A DNA stretch of 64,000 nucleotides from Alopecurus myosuroides (taxonomy: Eukaryota > Streptophyta > Magnoliopsida > Poales > Poaceae), in NCBI GenBank assembly GCA_028641055.1, contig CM054058.1:243274187-243338186 (forward strand). Direction: 5' to 3'. A program made the translations under genes and the position numbers. Positions 12,280-23,460 of the stretch are shown one piece after another; position 1 is the first letter of the stretch, and every line of letters begins with the position of its first letter. The notes below the pieces were generated by a model. The model saw only the letters and a program-made list of their open reading frames with translations. It was not told the origin of the DNA and ran no database searches.

Positions 12280-12491
12280 TTGACGCCGTCTGTGGGAATT
12301 TTGGGTGCTGGATTTGTGGCTCTGACGATTCCATCATCGATCTACGACTCGGCAATCTGGGCGGATTCAATCCGTTTCTGGTCAATCAACCTCACCAGGT
12401 ACTCATCGTCTTCACTCCTGGCGTTTGACTGCCTCGACAATAGCATCAATCTGAATATTGGAAGCCTAAACTTCCTCGTGGGCGCGCGGTA
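12280..12491 (+). other. TE2 primer-binding site and leader
   Basis: Directly after the LTR comes TTGACGCCGTCTGTGGGA, in the primer-binding-site position. I could not match it confidently to a tRNA. The rest of the leader to the first gag frame shows nothing further. Confidence 0.5.
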
Positions 12492-14733
12492 GTGATACGT
12501 CTGGAGGACTTGAACTCACATAAATCAGAAGAGACAATCATGCCAGAATTATCGCGACTGTCACTCAATGAGGAGAGCTTGGAGTACTCCTTCCCGGCTA
12601 ATCCTCATGTGCACTTCGTCGCAATGGCTAGGTGTTTTGAACAATCATCTTCCTGGAGCGAGGACGTTGCCGAGAAGACTGACCCACCCAAAACCAACGA
12701 TGTGACACACGCTATGGAAGAAGACGAAAGAGACGATGAAGAGAGTGAAGACAACAACGATGTGGACCCGGAAAAGTCCCCACCACCAGAAACTCAAACC
12801 CCGACAGATAATGACGGCGAACTCAGAACCAACTACGGGTCAACAACTAAAGGCAGTAAAGGCAAAGCCGAAAGACCTAGGATATATGTGACGAAGGATA
12901 CAATGGATCTAGTCACCTCATTAGTCAAACAAGGCCTTCCTCTCGCTCCAGATGCTACCCGGGAGGAACGCATGGCTTACAAGTGGAAGTTATCCCGGTA
13001 CAGGAAGAAATTGAACAAAATGTACAGAGAGTTAGGCGACTTTATTGTCCCAAAAGTATATTCAACAGAAGCCTTGGGTGACGATGCGCAAAAACCACCC
13101 GCTACCAAACGGCGGTCAAGACCTGAAGATATGCCAAGTGACTGTATGCATGGCACTTGAAAGACGCTTGACCTCGAATAAGACTTAGAAGAACCTGAAT
13201 CTATGGAAAGGCTGGCACCCAGAACGCCTCGGGAAAGGCTTCTGCGGGTCCAAACGTACTTAATGTCCTTCAAACCATCACCAGGTGACCCTCGTGGAGA
13301 GGTGCATGATGACATGTTACGAGGACTCATCATAGCAAGCGCGGAGTTAAAAAAGGAATCTGTTCCGCAAGCGGAGACATATGTCCCACGAGTAGAAGTA
13401 CCTACAAAACGGCCGAAAGAAAAGCCGGGACTACACCAGCAGCGCACAAGGAGGAAGCCCCAAGGAACTTACGAGACCAGATCACACAGAATAAGGTAGA
13501 CAAGCGCAGAAGGGAAAGAGCAGCAGAAACACCACCCCAAGGACAGGTAGAATCCGAGACAGAAGTCCAGAATATGACTCGACTGACTCAGACGATGAGG
13601 AACTCTGCGACCCTTCCTGTTTTACTCGAGAGATCTGTTAGGCCAAGAAGCCGAGGCGATTCAAATTAACGGCTGAAATAACCAAGTACGATGGTGACCA
13701 GGAACCCGAAGCATGGTTGGACGATTACCTGACAACTATAAGGTTCCAAAGAGGAAATAGAACAACGACAATGCAGTACATACAGCTACATCTAGTCGGA
13801 GTAGCAAGAAACTGGTTGAAGAGTAGACCCGAGAACAAGTATAGCCGCTGGGAAGAGTTCGAGTATGATTTCATCCAGAATTTCAGATCTACTTGCAAAC
13901 GGCCGGTAACAGTCGTGCAGTTAAAGGCTTGCAGGCAGAGATCGGACGAGAATATCCGCGGATACATTCCAAGATGAACCGCGTTGAAAAATAGTGCAGA
14001 AGAAATCTTAGATAAAACAGCTATAGAGAGCTTCAAAGAAGGACTCCGCCGAATGGGCCTAAAAGAGTACATTGGCCGAACTCGAGTAAAAACAGTGAGT
14101 AAGCTCATGGAAGTAGCAAATAGTTGGGCAGAAGGTGAAGCGTCAGCTCGTAACACCCAGCCACCCTCACCCGAGGAAGATCGTATGGAAACCTCATACG
14201 GTCATGAGGGAAACAGAAGATACACAACAACGACAGGAATAGAAAGGTAAAGTGGAAGAATCGGGTGTTCGATGAGATAGAACCCGAGTTAGTTGCAGCT
14301 GAATTCCCGGATACTCGCAGTAATGACTACCACTGACAAGGGCGACCAGCCATGCGAGCAAGAACACGACCATAGGCAAGAACAGAAACATGAGTGGCAG
14401 CCACGGAAGATTAGAGCGGATGGGCTACCCCCTATGTCAATCGAGCAGAAGCTCGAGGGTCCATGCCCAAACCACCTCTATACAGATGATAATGGAACAC
14501 CTAGATCCAACCACAAGCTAAAGAACTGTCGTAGATTCAACGTGCTCATGGAAGCGTCCTATAGGAAGCAGAGGGAGGCGCAACAAGCAGGATTCCCAGC
14601 AGTCCCAAGAGCGCTAGCATTTGGGGGCGCCACCACCTCCTCCAGGACCAGTAGCCGCACCACCTCAGCAACAACCCCCAGTGCAAGGAGTGCCCAGAGC
14701 ACAGTAAGCTGCAGCAGTACATCAACAGTATAG
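12492..14733 (+). pseudogene. TE2 gag, decayed
   Basis: The N-terminal frame (12492-13160) is acidic (EEDERDDEESEDNN) and ends in a basic region. The gag core is at 13680-14250: DGDQEPEAWLDDYLTTIRF, VARNWLKSRPENKY and EEFEYDFIQNFRSTCKR. A C-terminal CPNH...NCRRF motif near 14463-14540 resembles the modified knuckle of Tat-type gags, followed by KQREAQQAGF. Stops and shifts occur near 13158, 13500, 13977 and 14250. TE7 encodes a closely similar gag on the other strand. Confidence 0.75.
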
Positions 14734-14789
14734 GGTGGGTTGCCCAGAAGAAGAAACATACCCGGAGCCAAAAGGGAAAATTTACCTGA

Positions 14790-15400
14790 TACAAAAAGGC
14801 GCCCCATCCAAGCGGAGCTAAAAACTCATCACTAGTCAGGTGAATCTAGCAGAAATCTCACCCCCTGCGATACCTGAGTTCTTAGATTGGTCAAACAAAA
14901 ACATCACCTTCTCTAGAGCCGATCACCCGCTTTGAGTCCCCTTCCCAGGAAAGGTAGCATTAGTACCCGAGGCACAAATCAGAGGTTATGGTCCGAGTCA
15001 AGTATTCATGGATGGAGGAAGTGGGATCAACATCATCTATGTAGAAACTCCGAAGAAGATGAATGTACCAATAAGCAATCTAAAGCACTAGGAGAACACG
15101 TTCCATGTGATTGTACGAGGAAAAGCAGTAAGACCCTTGGGTACAGTAATACTCGAGATAGTCTTTAGGGAACACAACAACTACAAGAAATAAAAGCTCG
15201 ACTTCGAAGTAGTTGAATGGCCAGCGCACTACAATGCAATACTTGGAAGAACAACGTGCGTGAGGTTCATGGCAGTACCCCACTATGCGTACCTACTAAT
15301 TAAAATGCCAGGACCTAAGGGAGTAATCACAGTGCGGGGAAACTACAAAAAGTCAGACAACTGTGACATTGAGTTCAACAAAATTTCAGAGTAGTTTGGA
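14790..15400 (+). pseudogene. TE2 protease remnant; pol absent afterwards
   Basis: Recognisable motifs are EFLDWSNKNITFSRADHP, the active-site strand FMDGGSGINIIYVET near 15008-15050, and YNAILGRTTCVRFMA near 15230-15275. Several in-frame stops (for example near 14934, 15090 and 15190) break it. In full-length relatives RT begins within about 300 bases after this point. Here the sequence passes into noncoding DNA without any RT motif. Confidence 0.7.
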
Positions 15401-15717
15401 ACGCAACAGGAACTCCATGGGAAAGACCATACTTCATAGAAGAAGTACGCGGGAATGCCGCATATAATCTTAAGGACAAGAAGACACGAAATTTCTACAA
15501 GAACCCGTGGAACATCTCACAGCTACATCCTCTTTATAAAACTTTATCATCCAGTACAATTTAGAATAAGGCTATCTTAGCCATTGATATATCTCCATCG
15601 AACAAATCAATATTACCCCTCCGCGTTGAGGAATTTTCATCTGTCTGTTTTACAGTTATAATTATGAAGTTAGTCGTAGCCTCACTCGAATCCAAAGCTA
15701 CGAAGTACAACTACACT
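15400..15717. other. Noncoding junction between TE2 protease and tandem array
   Basis: No domain is recognised here. It marks the point where pol should be and is not. The right part leads into the first array unit. Confidence 0.4.
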
Positions 15718-16345
15718 CGGGGGCTGCACAGAAAAAACGTTTAAGACAGAAAATCTTGGGGTAACTCCCAGCCGTAGTCGCACTCGATACATTCGGGGGT
15801 TGCACAACAAAACTTTTAAGACATAAAATCTTGGGATAACTCCCAGCCATAGTCGCACTCGATACACTCGGGGGCTGCGCAACAAAACATTTAAGACAAA
15901 AAAAATCTTGGGGTCACCCCCATCTGTAGTCGCACTCGATATACTCGGGGGCTGCGCAACAAAACGTTTAAGACAGAAAATCTTGGGGTAACTCCCAGTC
16001 GTAGTCGCACTCGATACACTCGGAGGCTGCGCAGTAAAACGTTTAAGACATAAAATCTTGGGGTGACTCCCAGCCGTAGTCGCACTCGATACACTCGGGG
16101 GATGCGCAGCAAAACATTTAAGACAGAAAATCTTGGGGTAGCTCCCAGCCGTAGTCGCACTCGATACACTCAGGGGCTGCGCAACAAAACGTTTAAGACA
16201 TAAAATCTTGGGATAACTCCCGGCTGTAGTTGCACTCGATACATTTGGGGGCTGCGCAGCAAAACGTTTAAGACAGAAAATCTTGAGGTAACACCCAGCC
16301 ATAATCGCACTCGATACACTCGAAGGATGTGTAGCAAAACAGTAA
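15718..16345. repeat. Tandem array, about 8.3 copies of a 75-bp unit
   Basis: Each unit begins CGGGGGCTGCGCA, continues AAAACGTTTAAGACA and AAATCTTGGGGT, and ends with CGCACTCGATACACT. Unit starts fall at about 15718, 15794, 15869 and so on every 75-76 bases, with a decayed ninth copy at 16320-16345. The units differ by roughly 5-15%. The motif CTCGGGGGCT in each unit resembles the polypurine tract next to the 3' LTR (CTCGGGGGCTAC at 21146-21157). Because 75 is a multiple of three, long open frames arise on the minus strand without coding meaning. Confidence 0.85.
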
Positions 16346-16365
16346 ACACTTGAGTTTGCGCTCGC

Positions 16366-16427
16366 CTGCAAGCAGCCAAACCCAGACTCGGGGGCTACTC
16401 CTATCGGGAGCGCCGATTGCGCACCCG
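16366..16427. repeat. 62-bp dispersed repeat, copy 1
   Basis: The block from CTGCAAGCAGCCAAAC to GCGCACCCG recurs at 18680-18741 with the same length and about a dozen differences. It contains a short hairpin-capable CTCCTATCGGGAG. This copy lies just beyond the array, downstream of the antisense gene. Confidence 0.65.
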
Positions 16428-16639
16428 TCAGTCCATACAGAAAAACTTGGACTAAGTTATAATTGCAGTCGCAGCTGAAATACTTAAGGGTAGTGAACCC
16501 AGGAACCCGAACAAAAATTTCGGAGTAGTCATAAGTGCAGCACAAAGAAATACGAATCAACATACTCAATCAGAAACGTTGGTTTTTTTTATTGAAGTAC
16601 ACAATTATAGAGTCACTTACAGCCACGATACAAATAATT

Positions 16640-19600
16640 ACATCCAAAATTGCGGAGTAAAACCACCTTGCAGCTTAATATTAGTCTCCTCCTTAGCCAG
16701 ACGCATCAGTGCAACTGCTGCAGAAGCAGTTGCCTCATATCTCGCAGGGCCCCTACCAATCTTCATCAGATTCATGTGCGGGTAGTGTGTCTTGGCGACA
16801 GTTAAGGCAACTTTTGCTCCACCAACCAACTGGCGACGAACCAATGCTTTAGCATGATCAAAGATACTTAATTTGTGCATCAAATTAAATAATCCTTAGG
16901 GTAGCCTGTTAAGTGAAAAGAGAGCCCCATAAATATTGAAGAAAGCCTTGTGACAAGACCCAATAACTCCACCAACTTGCTGAGCTCGAGTTCTCAGTGT
17001 CAGAAGTACTCGAGATTTTTCGGGATCAGCCCAGAAAGACGATGAACTATATGCATAAAGTTTCAATCGTTCTTCTTCAATGTATCGAGTCTCCTCGACA
17101 ATATTCTCTTGGACACCTGCAGACAGAGTAATTATCAATAGCTCAGTAAAAGCTAAATATTACTCGAGATAAAGCGAAACATGGATACATGAATGCTCAT
17201 ATGCTAAATCAGTTGTTATTGATGTCAACTCGGCTAAGAGGAAATCTTCACGATCTACAACAGTTTGTTGTGTTTTCTTGGGCAGCACCAAGTTGAGCCC
17301 TCAAAGCTTTTACTTCTTCCTCTTTGCTTCAAAGTTTAGCGCTCAGTAATTGCACTAAATTAGAAGAGGGAAAAGTTGAAGGGGTGGAAGCCGAAGGATG
17401 TGCAGAACCAAAAGCCTCGGGTGCCTACAAATCAAGAAAGATATACTCGATTACTATTTTATTCGAGTAACCAGCGGAAACATCTCGTCTCACACTCCGA
17501 GAACTACTCCTATCGGGAAAAGGCGCGAGTATAAAGGAAATATTTAGCACTAAAGATAAATCAAGGATATATAGCAGAGAAGTTCAAAAAAATTATCAAA
17601 GAAGTGCACAAGGTTCATTACAACAGAATAGGCCAATATACTACACCAATGCACCGCTACTACTATTCGTTAGGAAGATACAATTAAGACTAAGTGGATG
17701 CCCCTTGAGCGTCTTGAGTAGCCTCAGCAGCTTCAGTAGCCTTGACTCGCGCTTCAAGCATTTTGATAAGGCCATCAGCTAGTCTAACAGAATCTGAGGT
17801 GAAGAGGTTGAGGTCTAGCTCTTTCCCGTCCGAGTCCAATGGAGGTCCGCTTAGCGCAGTTCCGAAGTCGCCTTGAATACCATAGGCGCGGGTGAGCATC
17901 AACACCGTTTACGCACCCGACAGAGTCTGCTCCCGACTAAAAGAAGTGAGAACACTGTTGTTATGGAATACATCCAGTAAATCATCCATCGTAGCGGGAA
18001 CTTCTTCCTTCGGGAATAAGCACTCGTAAAAGGACACGAGTACTCCCCTGAGCTTCTCCAGTAGACCAGTGGACTTTTCCACCTGTTCCTCGGAGGAAGT
18101 CACTACATCTAGCAGCGGACTCACTCACAATCGACGAGATAGGGGAGGAGGACTCTCGACAGCAACTGTAACGACACGAAGGAACTATTAGCCAAAAAAT
18201 ACAAGGGTATTAGAAGATACTCTCTAAGGGACAAAGGAAAGGTCAATTACCCGTCAAGTTATCGGTCAGGGATCAAAATCGAGTAACAAGAGATTCTTCT
18301 AAGTCAGAAAACCACTTGTTGGCCTCTATCTCTTTTTCCTTCGAGTCCTCGGCTTTCCTAAGGGAAGCTCCATCCTCCTTTGGAGCAGAAGTGACCTCCA
18401 ACTTCAAGGCAGCATTCTGCGCTTCGAGTTCTTTCACTCGAGCTCTAGCAGATTTCTTCTTAGCAGTAGTCGAAGCCAAGAGTGTGCAAGTAAGGAAAAG
18501 GATGACAGAAATTCATGAAAGTAAAATTCTCATTCTTTGCTTTGGCAAGGTCGGCCAGGGCAGAATCCCTTGCCTTCCGATGCCAATGAAGCGGGTGCTC
18601 AGGTCCTTCTTACTCGGCACAAAAGGATAGAGCAACACAAAGATAAATAATTGAGTCAAATATTTGAATCTATGTTTGCTTGCAAGCAGCCAAACCTAGA
18701 TTCATGGGCTACTCCCATCGGGAGTGCTGATCGCGCACCCGACAGAATAAGTAAAGAAAGAAAATAAAAAAGGAAGGTTCCTTCGGTTCCTAACCTGGAA
18801 TCATGGAGGCAAAACATCAGTTTCCGTCAAATCTGCCATCCAAGCTCCAGGGCCCACGGGTCTCTCTTCTGTCGGGTCCTTCAATTCGTCTCCGTGAGTC
18901 GCTCTCAAAGAGCTCGAGTCCCTAGAAGTGGCTTCTCCAAAATTGCTTTCTACTCGAGTGCGCTTGGAGGCCGCTCGAGATTCCTCAGCAGACTCCTCTT
19001 GGAAGTCGTCGAGTTCATCAACCTCTCGAGAGGAGTTTTCCATCGTGACCGAGGGAATGGAGTCTAAGTCTACTACGATAGCTTCGGCTAAACCCTCCAG
19101 GAAGGGGACAGTACCTGCCTTAGGAGGATTGCTAGGAAGAACATCAAGATTCTGGAGAAAAAAGAAAATAAGTCGATCAATGAAAGACAAGATCACTCTA
19201 AAATAAATCACTAGAAGAGGGGAAAAGAAGAAATCATAAAACTAAAGTAAAAAGTTTACCTTGGTACGTTCGATAGAAGAGCAAAGTGCAAGCAGAGCTG
19301 GAGTTAGGTCGACTACTTCGTTCTCCCTCACTCGAGTAATCTGGCGTAGGTACTGCTCGAGTTCATTGCTCGAGAGCTCCTCGCGGCACAGTCGGTGGGT
19401 CGAGTCAGTACTTGAATAAGCCCACATGGGGACTACCCGAGCCTGCAGAGGCTACACTCGACGCGTGAGGAACACGATAGCCAAGTGGGTTCCTGTAAGC
19501 CCGTCAGCCTTCAGAGTGACAACTTGAGCCACCGGGTCTTCAGTCCGAGCGGCTTCTTCGATTGAAAGTTGATTCTTCCACGAGTTCCTTAGAATCACCA

Positions 19601-20171
19601 GCTTGTCCAAATCCACCAGAGGGGAACCATCAGAGTTGGGGGAGTCCTTTGAGTAGAACCATCGACTCCTCCAGCCGGTGATGAAGTCGACAAAGCCCAT
19701 CGTAAAGTACCCCGATTTTGGGTTGACTTGTATGTTGCAACCCCCGACTTCATGCGGGTCACTACTGGGTTTGATGTTGAAAAAGTGTTTGCAGAAAGCC
19801 CAGTGTGGTGCTACCCTGAGGTAGCACTCACACAACACGATGAAGCACTCAAGGTGCTGCACCGAGTTTGGCGGGAAGTCGTGCAACTGCATGCCGTACG
19901 CCGCCATGAGCGCGAGAAGAAAAGGGTGGAGGGGGAAAGATACGCCCCTGGAGATGTGGTCCACGGAAGTTACTCGTTCGTTGGCCTCTGGGAGCGGGTG
20001 TACCTCTAAGCCCAGGATCCTCCATGATCAGGTCTGGAGGAGCCCCTCGCGTTCAGCGGCGGTGAGGAACTTGGTCGTACCGATGGATTTTGTCCACTTC
20101 TCTCCTTTTCTCTGCCGGCCCTCTGCTCTGCTGGCCGCTGAGGAACCGTTGTGCTTTCGGGTGTGCACCAT
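16640..20171 (-). pseudogene. TE2 antisense gene: Transposase_28-type protein, multi-exon, with stops
   Basis: The ATG at 20171 opens MVHTRKHNGSSAASRAEG. The Transposase_28 block follows in the same frame (ISRGVSFPLHPFLLALMAAY, DFPPNSVQHLECF, RSRWFYSKDSPN) and the first exon ends at 19260 before a GT donor. A second exon, about 19151 to 18794, is acidic. Further pieces at 18479-18273 (coiled coil, KELEAQNAALKLEV), 18124-17690 and 17138-16640 complete the usual plan of a helical C-terminal half. In-frame stops near 20026-20028, 19452 and 18801 break it. Each fits a single C-to-T change on the coding strand. The gene runs opposite to gag and is driven from beside the 3' LTR. Confidence 0.7.
18680..18741. 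repeat. 62-bp dispersed repeat, copy 2 (in an intron of the antisense gene)
   Basis: Same length and order as 16366-16427, from TTGCAAGCAGCCAAAC to GCGCACCCG. It falls between the second exon and the coiled-coil exon of the TE2 antisense gene. Shorter related pieces appear near 17500 and 17916. Confidence 0.6.
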
Positions 20172-20284
20172 GGTGTAGGTTTGAGGAAGCTCAAGGAGGG
20201 CGCTAATGGCTGCAAGCGGGAAGATGGAGCGAATACGGGCGCGAGGAAGAAGAAGGGGAAAACACTTACCCCCTCCCTCCCGGT

Positions 20285-20294
20285 GTTTATAAAA
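20285..20294 (-). promoter_or_regulatory. TATA box of the TE2 antisense gene
   Basis: On the minus strand TTTTATAAAC lies about 115 bases upstream of the ATG at 20171. It is outside the LTR, so the antisense gene appears to have its own promoter in the internal region. Confidence 0.5.
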
Positions 20295-20299
20295 GGTGA

Positions 20300-21157
20300 A
20301 ATTCCCTCGCACCATTGGATCCTTTCCAGACTAGATCAGCCCAACACGTGGTGCGAGGAGGCCAATCGCTCCGCCTCCACATCGCCAACTACGCACGATA
20401 ATCTAGGCATTTACTGGCAACTCCTAGATTACCGTGCACCGAACAGTAAAAAAGTGGTCAAATATCCACTCGAGCAAGCCACAGCCTGAAAGGATAAGTC
20501 CACGTCATAGCAAATGTCTCATCCCCTGACAGAAAAACAGTCTATCACGTCACTGCTGACGATTACTACTCGAATAATATAGCCCTCTAGTAACCAGAAA
20601 GTGTACTCGAATCATGAATAACTTTTCACGAAAGAGAAATTTACTCGAGTGAGCATGTAAGTCGAGGTTTCCTCCTTCAGCGTTCAGTAAACCAAGATTC
20701 GAGTACCCCATAGGCGTAGAGCTACGCCAAAGCTCTAGATGTTGTTCACATAAGCATGAAGATAAGGCCCACGGAACATTTCCAACGGCCTGGGAGTTGC
20801 ACCATCGCTGAGCTACCTAGTATTTCCCATACCAGCAGGTATGATGAAAATCCCGATGGATGCATCGGGTAAAACTAGATGATAACTGGAATTCGACTTG
20901 GTAAGACTTCAGCAGCTCGAGTCGGGTTACCCCAGGATTTTCCAGGATCGAGCCAGAGAACTTGAACCCTGAGTAGATTATTCGGTGTATTCTTTTGAGT
21001 GGGATTAATTGACCTTGATCCGTCTAGTAGCTCAAACCCTGATCATCGTTCTCCTCCCAAAAAGGTTATTTGCAGGAAAAGTACCTAAAAGTAAACTGCT
21101 CGCGAAGATTGAGTCCCTGGATAGAGTCTTCAACTCCATCAGGCACTCGGGGGCTAC
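20300..21157. other. TE2 internal region between antisense promoter and 3' LTR, with polypurine tract
   Basis: No coding frame is credible. The last bases, GCACTCGGGGGCTAC ending at 21157, form the polypurine tract directly before the 3' LTR. The same CTCGGGGGCT core occurs in the 75-bp array and in the 62-bp repeat. Confidence 0.6.
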
Positions 21158-21594
21158 TGTTGTGGGGGTACTCGAGAGAACCTCCCTTAGGAGGGTACCT
21201 GGTGTGGCCCATTAAGGGGTGCCGCAAGACTCCTCAAGTGATGTATATAGAAGCCCACGAAATTACAAGCTGTAACAGAAGGAAGTCTATATCAACAAGA
21301 TTAGGAGAATAGGTACCGACTTGGAGTCGAAGTCCATCTCATGTACAACCCCTGACACACCTGCTACCTATATAAAGCACGATAGGGGGACACGAGCGAG
21401 ACAGACAACCCTAGATTCAGAGCTAGCCGAAATCTAATCTTCGGAGATCACCCCCTGTAATCGACACCTTTTTACACCATCGAGATAATTCCGGTAGGCA
21501 GTATCCCGTCAAATCGAATAGTCCACCAGCGCCCTCTTCCTTTACAAACCCCGGGTCCCTAACCATGGGGATTGTTGAGTTCACATCCTCGACA
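21158..21594 (+). repeat. TE2 3' LTR (437 bp)
   Basis: It starts TGTTGTGGGGG and ends CCTCGACA, with a TATA box at 21369-21376. It pairs with 11838-12279. The adjacent GTTGG at 21595-21599 is the right target duplication. Confidence 0.85.
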
Positions 21595-21599
21595 GTTGG

Positions 21600-21896
21600 T
21601 CCACCAACGTCAGGGTGTTTATCAAGGACCCCCAGAGTGTCCCAAAGGTGTTCGACGTCCTGCTTAGCGTGCCACAACAAATCCACTGGTACGCCCATCG
21701 GATTATCATCCATCTCGTGGACGTGGTCGACGGCAACCCGATAATCAGCGACCTACCCGCTGTGCACGACGGAGATGACAAATCACGTCGACACGGGTTC
21801 AAGACATGGGCCGGCCACATCGACGACAGAAGTCCACGACACTTGCTTGACCGCGGCCATACCTTTGGGGGAAGAGCGGGCGGAGCAAGATTCTAA
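21600..21896 (+). pseudogene. DUF4283-like gene relic, part 2
   Basis: Directly after the TE2 target duplication the frame that was open at 11837 continues (STNVRVFIKDPQSVPKVFD, then HRIIIHLVDVVDG). It runs to a stop at 21894-21896. This part resembles the segment after the domain in plant DUF4283 proteins. The two parts together give roughly 260 residues. The exact continuity of the frame across the insertion is good evidence that TE2 landed inside a pre-existing gene. Confidence 0.5.
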
Positions 21897-21961
21897 TGTT
21901 GTACCTTGTATGTTTTCCTGCAATATTTGGCTATTCACAACTGTAAATTTTCCAGTTCCTT

Positions 21962-22165
21962 GCGTTGAACTTTTGAAGCCGGATCATGGGGTGGACGATG
22001 TTGGACGATCGGCCCGGATTTGGCGTTGAACGGCCTGGATTTTTCGTTCAACTCGTTGAACGTCTTGGCCGGGTCCATAGGGTGGACGATGTGGGACAAT
22101 CGGCCACACTGAACGATTTGAATAGCCAAGATTTGGTGTTGAACGTTTTGGCGGTTTTTTCATTT
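21962..22165. repeat. Decayed short repeats with GTTGAAC motifs
   Basis: GGGTGGACGATG occurs at about 21989 and again at about 22080, a 91-base spacing. Similar flanks follow each copy (TTGGACGATCGGCC versus GGGACAATCGGCC). GTTGAAC recurs five times, once as the inverted pair CGTTCAACTCGTTGAACG. This resembles the subterminal repeats of DNA transposons and may be the left flank of the CACTA-like relic that follows, but no terminus was found. Confidence 0.45.
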
Positions 22166-22381
22166 TCACCACCTAGCTAGCTCCATCACATGCCTAAAAT
22201 TCGGACACACCTCCCCCACCCTGCTCTTTCGTTTTTCCCCAACTTAGTTTCAAACTAAACTCCAATCTCTCCGCCTCCCTTTACCCACAACCCCCTCCAG
22301 TGCCGCGCCAGAATAGCACCCACCCACCCGCCGCCACCCACCACAACCGTTAGTGCAGGCCCTCCGGCATACCTAGCCACT

Positions 22382-23460
22382 ATGACCGCGGAGGACGCAA
22401 GGAAGAGCGCGGTCGCTCCCACGCAGTGTTCTCCTAGATTGACCCCCTTGCTAGATGAGCTCGCCGCAGACGATTTCTTCGCCCCAGACGCGGTCTTACC
22501 CACCACTATGAGCGCGATGGACACAACGAACAACACGGCCGATTTTGTTACACTAGACGTAGGTGAGGGAGTCGATGTGAACGCACCATCACCGATAATG
22601 TGAAGCTTTCTGCACCTTCTGTTCATCTCCTTGTTCCTTTCTTCATAATTAGTACTCCAAATTCATCGCATCTCGCCTTCCCCAACTGAGAACATGCATC
22701 AGAAAAATATTTTACTTCCGAGTACTATGTTAAACTAGTTATTCTATTGTTCAACATTTTAATTAGTTCTGATTTACATGATACGTTTTGTGTGTACTAC
22801 TGCTTCTAGTTACGAAGTTGTTTCTGTAATGTACTAGTTGTCATCAGCATGTTAATTATTTGGTTCCCATATGGTAGGTTTTCTCATTGAAATATATTCT
22901 ACATAATTGGTTGTAGCATTGAAATTTCGACAAGTGCAGAACTATACATGACCTACAAACGCAATGGTCGGAAGGCATCCAGACGACCGCTAAAGGTGAT
23001 GACCGTCACCTCAATCTGTCCTATTACCGGAGCTCCTTTTCAGCCAGAGACAGCTAGAAGAAAGTTCAGTACCGTTTGTGGTATCGTCGGTCGGGAACGA
23101 TTTTCTATCCTCCTTTCTAGCTGGAAGGATGTATCACCGACGCAGCTCAACGATATCGCAAACGAGATCCTAAGCTACTTCGTCCTTCCTCCGTGCAACA
23201 AGTCTCGTGCAGAACGGGTGGATCTAAAGTGTGCTGGCACAACATGGAGGAACCTAAAAACCAAGCTCGTGAAAGAGTACATGCACTCGAACATGAGTCC
23301 TTTGACAACATATCCTTATATCACTTATGATCAGTGGACCCAATTTGTGAAGCTGAAGATGGCGCCCCAGTTCATTGCGAAAGGGTCTTGCTGCTCGGAA
23401 AATAGCACTCAGGGGAGCTGGGCCCAAAATATATGCTGACTATCAGGCGGGAGAACATAG
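22382..23460 (+). pseudogene. CACTA-type gene relic, part 1 (Transposase_24-like), interrupted by TE3
   Basis: Two candidate exons are visible: 22382-22603 and 22948 to 23460. The second reads KVMTVTSICPITGAPFQPE, SSWKDVSPTQLNDIANEIL, TTWRNLKTKLVKEYM and ITYDQWTQFVKLKMAP. This is the pattern of the Transposase_24 region in the second gene of En/Spm (CACTA) transposons: W..V....L, then the kinked 'TWR..KT.L' and a DQW..F..K block. The frame is cut at 23460 by TE3 and resumes at 47585. No CACTA terminal repeat was found on this side. Confidence 0.5.
23456..23460. repeat. TE3 target-site duplication, left copy
   Basis: CATAG directly before the LTR start at 23461. An exact partner lies at 47580-47584. 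Confidence 0.9.

Larger units (their letters stand above)
11838..21594 (+). mobile_element. TE2: gypsy-type LTR retrotransposon with gag-protease only and an antisense Transposase_28 gene
   Basis: Two LTRs (442 and 437 bp, about 9% different by eye) bound 9.76 kb, with a five-base target duplication carrying one mismatch. The plus strand encodes gag and protease between 12492 and about 15400. No RT, RNase H or integrase motif follows. The rest holds a 75-bp tandem array and a minus-strand multi-exon gene. It therefore depended on enzymes from another element. At the commonly used grass LTR rate of 1.3e-8 per site per year the divergence implies roughly 3.5 million years. Confidence 0.85.

Noticed and set aside
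15718..16345. CRISPR-like array
   Set aside because: Units are contiguous with no unique spacers, and the surroundings are plant retrotransposon DNA.
15682..16569. A 295-codon minus-strand ORF with 25-residue repeats (VYRVRLRLG type)
   Set aside because: It is the translation of the 75-bp tandem array. All three minus frames stay fairly open because the unit length is a multiple of three. No domain, start context or conservation supports a protein.
20028..20315. 95-codon minus-strand ORF as an independent small protein
   Set aside because: It is in the same frame as the TE2 antisense domain exon and is separated from it only by one stop, so it is the first part of that gene.
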